A DNA stretch of 64,000 bases from Cristatella mucedo. Lineage: Eukaryota; Bryozoa; Phylactolaemata; Cristatellidae. Below are positions 46,536 through 64,000 of this stretch, piece by piece (positions within the stretch are counted from its first letter, which is position 1; each line of letters begins with the position of its first letter). A model generated the notes under the pieces. That model did no database searches. It was not told the DNA's origin and saw nothing but the letters and a program-made list of their open reading frames with translations. Where the stretch lies: assembly GCA_009760855.2 (NCBI GenBank), contig WPIO01000023.1, positions 1,801,501 to 1,865,500 on the forward strand, written 5' to 3'. A program made the position numbers and the translations under genes.

Positions 46536-47083
46536 TCCTGCAGTTGTCATTCACGAGTCTCTTGGAAACATCTTGCGAAGCACCTTAGAGGAAAAGTCAT
46601 CCTTCCACTGCGAGAGAAGGATAAATACTTGGTGTGCTTTATTTAGATTATAATGTATTTTAGCTTGATCTGGCATTCCCTTTTTCGTGCTACTTGTATT
46701 TTTTCCTGCTACTTGCCATTAAGTCCTGGTTTCATGGGTAGCGTTATGCCGGTGGGCTCCAAAGGTCTAGGAATGATTTCATGCCCGAGTTTGTATCACA
46801 CTTTTAACTTGTAAATCGCTCTAAGGAGCGACTTTGACAAAATATTGCACAGCAGCTTTTCGGTGGTGGTGAATTAGGGAGTCACTTGATCTCGATTGTT
46901 GAATTGGATCAGCGATTGGAAAGCTGAAATCCTCAGCTGTTCAATGCCCCTACTCTTGGCTCACGGCAGTTGTGCTGTCATTGCTCCCTTGCTGCTGCCT
47001 GCCTGCATTCTGCTGCATAGGCCGTTGAGCCAGCTTTTAGGGAGTGCAAAGGTCGGTGCGGTCCATTTCCCTGTTGTTGAGCT

Positions 47084-47084
<1 letters not shown>

Positions 47085-47167
<83 letters not shown>

Positions 47168-47185
47168 CACACACACACACACGCA

Positions 47186-47244
<59 letters not shown>

Positions 47245-47245
47245 G

Positions 47246-47316
<71 letters not shown>

Positions 47317-47333
47317 CACACACACACACGCAC

Positions 47334-47402
<69 letters not shown>

Positions 47403-47403
47403 G

Positions 47404-47469
<66 letters not shown>

Positions 47470-47499
47470 CGCACGCACGCACACACACACACACACACA
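47085..47499. repeat. (CA)n microsatellite, ~415 bp
   Basis: Long CA tract with scattered CG and AA interruptions, including repeated GCACGCACGCAC blocks. Open frames across it on both strands (Thr-His or Cys-Val polymers) are artefacts. Confidence 0.97.
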
Positions 47500-47564
47500 T
47501 GCAGTCGGTGGCGTCTGCCTTTCATGATCGAAAATAGAATAAAAAATTGCAGAATTACAGCCAA

Positions 47565-48060
47565 GTGTCTCCTTTACTGAAAGAGCTGTGATGGCTCCCG
47601 ATTAATTAATTGATCTAGAGCAAAATTCTTACACTGACTAACGAGACCTGCCCACAGGTTAGATCCTTCATACATTGCTGAACTGCAGCACCAGCTTCAG
47701 CCTCCTCGTGCGCTCAGGTCCTCAAGGGACAATCAATTTCCCGCTCCATTCCTCTACTTACAGACAGTTGGCGACAAAAGCTTTTGCTCTGCTGGTCCTA
47801 GAATGTGGAAATCACTTCCACAATTCTTAATCAACAACATCTACTCTCTTACTGCCTGCTGTTGTGCATCCTTTCCAGCCGTCCTGAGCCGCTACTTCCG
47901 TGCTACTCACTACATCGACTGTGCTCCTGTCGCAGCTATGCATGTCACTTTTTCTTTGTTACATATGATGAAGTCTGTTGGCTACCATATGTGTACGAAA
48001 GCCGCCAAGACTTGGAGCTCTTTTTAGAAACGCCCACTTAGTCGGCTTTGAGCGACATAA
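47565..48060 (+). pseudogene. Diverged LINE-B copy
   Basis: It matches the 43690-44440 copy along its length: AGTGTCTCCTTTACTGAAAG, P-A-P-F-L-Y-L-Q-T-V-G-D-K, a L-E-I-T-S-T-I-L-like block, and GAAGTCTGTTGGCTACCATA. The terminal tail is lost near 48030, and the frame is broken. Confidence 0.75.
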
Positions 48061-48737
48061 GATTAAATGTGTGTCGTCCACCCACAGGCTGCAGTAGGCA
48101 GCAGGTCGCAAGCTCCTCCCCTACGACTCGAGCTGCCTCTGCTGCCCTGCCGCTCGACTCGTGGTGACCGAGCCAGTTGGCAGTTGCACGAGTTTCATCT
48201 AGCAGTGCGACAGCAGGCCATGCTCCGCCCCAAGTCTGTGAGCTTTCGGAGGCGATGGGGGGCATTAGTTCTGCTGATGCCCATCGGCCGGTAGCACCAG
48301 GCGAACAAGCACCTGCACCATCGTGGGGGCATTATATTTTTTACAGCGCTTCGATGTTGAGAAACTCTTCGTTTCCCAGTGTAGTTCGCGATGCGGTCCT
48401 GCATCTTTGGCTGCCACAGCACCGCAGATGTGGCCCATCGCAGGCCACATCCTCTGGCTTAGAGCCGACGTCTGAGCCGGGTTCAAAAGGCAGCCGCTGG
48501 CGGTCGTTTGTTGCCAAGGGCTGTCGCGACCGGGTTCGAGAAATTCGCCCTGGGGGTGTGCGGGATAAAAGATACTTTGGCACCGGCAGATTGGTCCTAA
48601 TTTGTCCGAAGCCTCTGCTTTACGATATACACCGGTTGGCCTGCCCTCTACTGATTGCGAGAGCCCTGGGCTCTTGGCAGCCGCACGACTGTCGGCCATA
48701 TATAGGCAGCACGACAGGGTGGGTGTGTGGGTGCGCT

Positions 48738-48738
<1 letters not shown>

Positions 48739-48768
<30 letters not shown>

Positions 48769-48780
48769 ACGTGTGTGCAT
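48739..48780. repeat. (GT)n microsatellite
   Basis: Short GT run with interruptions. Confidence 0.85.
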
Positions 48781-48922
48781 GCGTGGGTGCGTGAGTGCGT
48801 GCAGTGTGCCTGCATGAGCACCTCGGCTGGTCAGAGTGAAGGCCTGGTTCTACTCATCCCGTTCGAGTGATGCCCTTTGATCCTTCTGCCAGACTGCTCC
48901 ATAATGCTATCTGGCGTGACAG

Positions 48923-49028
48923 GTGATGGTCCGGTTCCAAAAAAAACCGACCGGCAGCTGTGGGCTGATACTCGTCAGTCCAAGCAGACCGAGACCTTTA
49001 ATGCTAGCCGACGGCTGGAGCCAGTGCA
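48923..49028 (+). CDS. Candidate exon 2 of the modular gene
   Basis: Acceptor GCGTGACAG|GT, donor GTGCA|GTGAGT; phase 1 in, 2 out. It encodes D-G-P-V-P-K-K-T-D-R-Q-L-W-A-D-T-R-Q-S-K followed by Q-T-E-T-F-N-A-S-R-R-L-E-P-V, a hydrophilic stretch. No family is recognised. Support is compatible phase with 36206 and 49068, plus absence of stops; another frame is also open. Confidence 0.45.
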
Positions 49029-49067
49029 GTGAGTTGCGCAACCAAAGCAGCTTTGCTCCATTTGCAG

Positions 49068-49118
49068 GGGATCTCGTCGAGGTATTCGAGCTATTACCAG
49101 AAATCGCGAAGAAGCCGA
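49068..49118 (+). CDS. Candidate exon 3 (51 nt)
   Basis: Acceptor CTCCATTTGCAG|G and donor GCCGA|GTAAGT are strong; phase 2 at both ends. It encodes G-S-R-R-G-I-R-A-I-T-R-N-R-E-E-A. An alternative frame (D-L-V-E-V-F-E-L-L-P-E-I-A-K-K) is also open, so the frame choice rests on exon chaining. Confidence 0.45.
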
Positions 49119-49249
49119 GTAAGTTTGGAGCTGGAGCAGTGAAATTAATCCCGGCGGCTGCCAAGGGCAGCCGCCGGGGTGGCTACTGTGACTCCTGCCC
49201 CCTGCCTCAATTGTGTCAACATTTCGGTCGGTCGTCCGGCGAGGAGCAG

Positions 49250-49352
49250 TCCTGAGAAAGTCAATGCATGTTTCGCTGAATTTTCCTTCCAGCTGGGATC
49301 GGCCGAGTGCATCAAGTGCATGCTGAAGGTTCCTCATCAGAAATGCGAGGCA
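49250..49352 (+). CDS. Candidate exon 4, GAS2/GAR-like upstream segment
   Basis: Acceptor GAGGAGCAG|T has a weak pyrimidine tract; the donor GAGGCA|GTAAGT is strong. Phase 2 in, 0 out. It encodes PEKVNACFAEFSFQLGSAEC and then I-K-C-M-L-K-V-P-H-Q-K-C-E-A. A shorter form using CCTTCCAG|CTGGGA is possible but has phase 0. Confidence 0.5.
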
Positions 49353-49458
49353 GTAAGTAGCCCCTGGCAGCCTCCGCGGCTGCCGTCTGCCGCTAGCTAG
49401 CGACCCCGATCCTCCAGTCTCGGAGGTTTCTGGCAGCAGAGAACGGTCGGTGTTGCAG

Positions 49459-49591
49459 CACAAGTACATCCGAGTCGGCGGTGGCTACCGGCACAGCTAC
49501 TCCTACCTCAAGGCTCTAATGGAGGAGCTGCAGCACGAGATGCGAGAGGAGGAGCTGAGGCGCGAGCGACTGGAAGCCATCAAGGAAGCCT
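49459..49591 (+). CDS. Exon 5, GAR-like I-R-V-G-G-G-Y plus charged helix
   Basis: Acceptor TGTTGCAG|CAC, phase 0. It encodes HKYIRVGGGYRHSYSYLKAL and then a strongly helical E/R-rich stretch (MEELQHEMREEELRRERLEA). The I-R-V-G-G-G-Y...Y-L pattern recalls the V-R-V-G-G-G-W...(F/Y)-L end of the microtubule-binding GAS2/GAR domain, but the Cys pattern and length are not typical. A donor at GCCT|GTACGC, phase 1, fits the next exon. If it is not used, the frame runs through (CTG)n to a stop at 49639. Confidence 0.6.
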
Positions 49592-49595
49592 GTAC

Positions 49596-49618
49596 GCTGC
49601 TGCTGCTGCTGCTGCTGC
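49596..49618. repeat. (CTG)n run next to a splice donor
   Basis: About seven CTG units begin four bases after the proposed donor GT at 49592. If the donor is not used they encode poly-Leu. Confidence 0.85.
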
Positions 49619-49674
49619 CGCCACCAGCTGTCTCGATCTGATCAAGTAAACATCCTGCCGTCTACAGTTCCGTA

Positions 49675-49682
49675 TTTCTCTC

Positions 49683-49716
<34 letters not shown>

Positions 49717-49826
49717 GCTCTCTCTCTCTCTTGCTCTCTTGCTCTCTCGCTCTTGCTCTCTTTCTCTCTTGCTCTCTCTCTCTCTCTTGCTCTCTCTCTC
49801 TCTCTCTCTCTCTTGCTCTCTCTCTT

Positions 49827-49879
<53 letters not shown>

Positions 49880-50021
49880 CTCTCTCTCTCTCTCTCTCTC
49901 TCTCTCTTGCTCTCTCTCGCTCTCTCTCTCTCTCTTGCTCTCTCTTTTCTCCTCCCTCTCTCTCTCTCTCGCTCTGTCTCTCGATCTTCTCTTTTTTCTC
50001 CGTTTCCGCTCTCTCTCTCTC

Positions 50022-50091
<70 letters not shown>

Positions 50092-50130
50092 TCTCTCTTG
50101 CTCTCTCTCTCTCTTGCTCTCTCTCTCCTT
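49675..50130. repeat. (CT)n-rich compound microsatellite
   Basis: About 450 bp of CT with TTGCTCT and CGCTCT interruptions. Open frames here are artefacts. Confidence 0.97.
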
Positions 50131-50189
50131 TCAGGCCTGCGTTCGTAGCCAGTTACAGCAAGGATCGGCCGATTCAGCAACCTCCTCAC

Positions 50190-50325
50190 ATATTTAGCGG
50201 CAGAAGACCCTTAGCGACAATCACTCCCACTTGCAGCCAGCAATAAAGAGTTACCCGCCACACGACTCAAACCCACGACCAAGGTCTCGATGTGCACAGC
50301 TTAGAGGTCGTGCAAAGCTCAGTAC
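50190..50325 (-). repeat. tRNA-derived SINE, diverged
   Basis: It keeps the AGCGGCAGAAGACCCTTAGCG body end and an ACTCAAACCCACGAC B-box complement. The A box is worn. Confidence 0.6.
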
Positions 50326-50379
50326 CTTGACTTGACTCGAGAGCGTAACAACTGCAACATTTACCACTTCTCTCCAATG

Positions 50380-50936
50380 TGCAGTGGCCTCGCCGAACCT
50401 GAGCTGGCCACCCAGACTTCAAGGCCCTGTCGCTCACCTTTAGGTGACGTCCTTCTTTTGCTCTGCTCGCCTATCTGATATACTTAACTTCTCCGGCTTC
50501 ATTGCACACCACCGGCTCCTCTGATGTTGCCAGCTTATCTGTGCCTCTAATCCAACTCAGAATCCTCTGGACACCGTGACGTCAGATCCTGCGAACCTAA
50601 ACCCAGCCACTCACTACATAACAACATCACGGCAGCCTCCCCCCTCCATCCGGCTTGACGTGTAAAACGAAATTAAATACCTGTAATGACACCTACTTCT
50701 TTATGACTGACCGGCTGATTTCCTATGGCTTGACGACATTTAAAGCAAAGCGAAAAACCAACGTGCTCCTCGAAGTGCACGCTCCGTCCAGGCGAATCCT
50801 CTCATGATTGCAGCAATTGTTCTTGTTTTTATCGCTGTTCGATTGACGTGTTTCCTTTCCAGGCCACACGGAGTTCGTAGACAAAGATTTATTTCTCCCA
50901 GGGCGCTGTAATACGCTTCGCGCTTTATTATTATGC
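50380..50936 (+). pseudogene. Diverged LINE-A-type relic
   Basis: The coding remnant F-K-A-L-S-L-T-F-R near 50423, a second CTTGACGACATTTAAAGCAAAG block near 50729, and a terminal GACAAAGATTTATTTCTCCCAGGGCGC...(TTA) tail near 50880-50936 match LINE-A order. The frame is destroyed. Confidence 0.65.
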
Positions 50937-51778
50937 TGATCCAGCACGTAATGAGGAAGCACCAGCAGTTGTTAGTGAGGCTGCAAGGAAAGAGAGGAGA
51001 GAGAGAGAGAGAGAGAGAGAATGAGCTCAGAGCTAGCCAAGTGAGACCAGAGACTTTTTCGGAATGACGCGTTTAAGTGAAAAAACAGAGGAATGAGTTT
51101 GCTGAGATTGAGGGAAACAGTGTGCACACATCTTCGAGCATCCCTGCGCACCCTCGTACAGGCATCCATCACTCATGCACGAACACGTGCAGCAGTTCAC
51201 AGTAACGCACCAGCTCACTGTAACACCAGCCAGCCTTGGCCACCACGCTGTAGCAAACCAGCTCGCTGGGCTTTCCGTTGCGCCACGCTTCTTGGTTAGA
51301 GTTCCGAAGATGGAACCGTATAACATATTTAAAGTCGCACTCGAATGTCGTTAGGGAGCCTGCCCATCAGGAGTCACCGTGGAGGAGTACGGCCCAAAAA
51401 AGTACGGCCGGGCATCGAGCAGCAGTTTCCCGCTACGCCGATGCAGCAGCCCGAGCTACGCTGCCGAGCTCGCTAGCCCAGACTTGAGAGAGTGGCACGA
51501 GAGAGAGTAGAGCAGAGCAGAGCAGAGCGTGTGGGCTCTCTGCGCCCGACTTTCTCGCTTACCGCATACACTAGCCACGAGATGCGCTAGTCTTCGACGA
51601 CGCGATCAAATTCCCCGAACAGTTCAGAGGTTACCTGGCAAGTCTCGCCAAGCTTAGCTTTCGACGGCTCTAAAGAGAGCTTTGCACAAAACGGGCTTTT
51701 CTGCAGACAGTCAGTGGCGCTCATGAAGCAGCAGATACTTAACATCGGAAAGAGGTTGGGAGGAGCTGAGACGTAAGC

Positions 51779-51811
51779 AGGAGGAGGAGGAGGAGGAGGA
51801 GGAGGAGGAGG
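51779..51811. repeat. (AGG)n microsatellite
   Basis: About 11 units. The minus-strand poly-Pro frame across it is not supported as a gene. Confidence 0.9.
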
Positions 51812-51938
51812 CAAAGGGGGATTTGCCACAGACAATGTCTACGAGGAAAAGTCAAAATCCACTTAGAGTCGCTGTAAGAACGTACACGCAGCACCAAGTC
51901 TTGAATCCGATTGGGCACGCAGAAACTGTTTTATTTAG

Positions 51939-64000
<12,062 letters not shown>

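Noticed and set aside
46896-47580. Long plus and minus ORFs (up to 213 codons) of Thr-His or Cys-Val
   Set aside because: They are translations of the (CA)n microsatellite.
49642-50246. Ser-Leu-Cys and Arg-Glu rich ORFs up to 171 codons
   Set aside because: They translate the compound CT tract; similar cases at 2155-2425, 39463-39975, 54691-54918, 55030-55660 and 62601-63205 were rejected for the same reason.
51587-51835. Minus-strand poly-Pro ORF
   Set aside because: The Pro run comes from the (AGG)n microsatellite, and the rest has no recognisable motif.

Overview
The window looks like a repeat-rich, intron-rich invertebrate animal genome. Both multi-exon genes use GT-AG introns with compatible phases, and many introns are kilobases long. 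The repeat fraction is made of L2/CR1-type LINEs with (ATT)n-like tails, tRNA-derived SINEs, degenerate satellites, and DNA-transposon relics of the pogo/Tigger and Tc1/mariner types. Long (CT)n, (GA)n and (CA)n tracts are also frequent. Nothing fixes the phylum; a lophotrochozoan such as a flatworm is only a guess.

Layout. 1-11.3 kb is repeats: LINE 3' ends, a pogo/Tigger transposase relic in two parts, a ~170-bp degenerate satellite lying between those parts, and an LTR-like block. 11.5-25.1 kb holds a complete six-exon plus-strand gene for a NEDD8-specific cysteine protease (SENP8/DEN1 type, predicted 229 aa) with His, Asp, Gln and Cys of the active site in place. Its introns carry a second ~175-bp satellite, a LINE nested inside another LINE, and a Tc1/mariner fragment. 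25.1-35.1 kb is repeat relics with no recognised host gene, including a ~220-bp foldback that ends like an LTR.

35.2-36.9 kb is a GC/CpG-rich block with a good candidate first coding exon at 36056. From there a second plus-strand gene appears to run off the right end of the window. Its exons at 51939-64000 join in phase and encode a highly charged modular protein. It has four ~62-residue repeats with the signature R-T-x-S-G-R-L-x-E, then a G-x-R-x-(R/K)-rich module seen in two close copies and one divergent copy, acidic Ser/Asp linkers, and a Glu/Arg/Lys-rich helix. Four more exons at 48.9-49.6 kb, including one with a GAS2/GAR-like I-R-V-G-G-G-Y motif, fit the same gene by phase, but that linkage is inferred.

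The two genes show no functional link. SENP8 belongs to the NEDD8 conjugation cycle. The modular gene has no function I can recognise; its 5' part suggests, weakly, a cytoskeletal link. All exon boundaries were read by eye from splice signals, phase and protein similarity and need transcript support.
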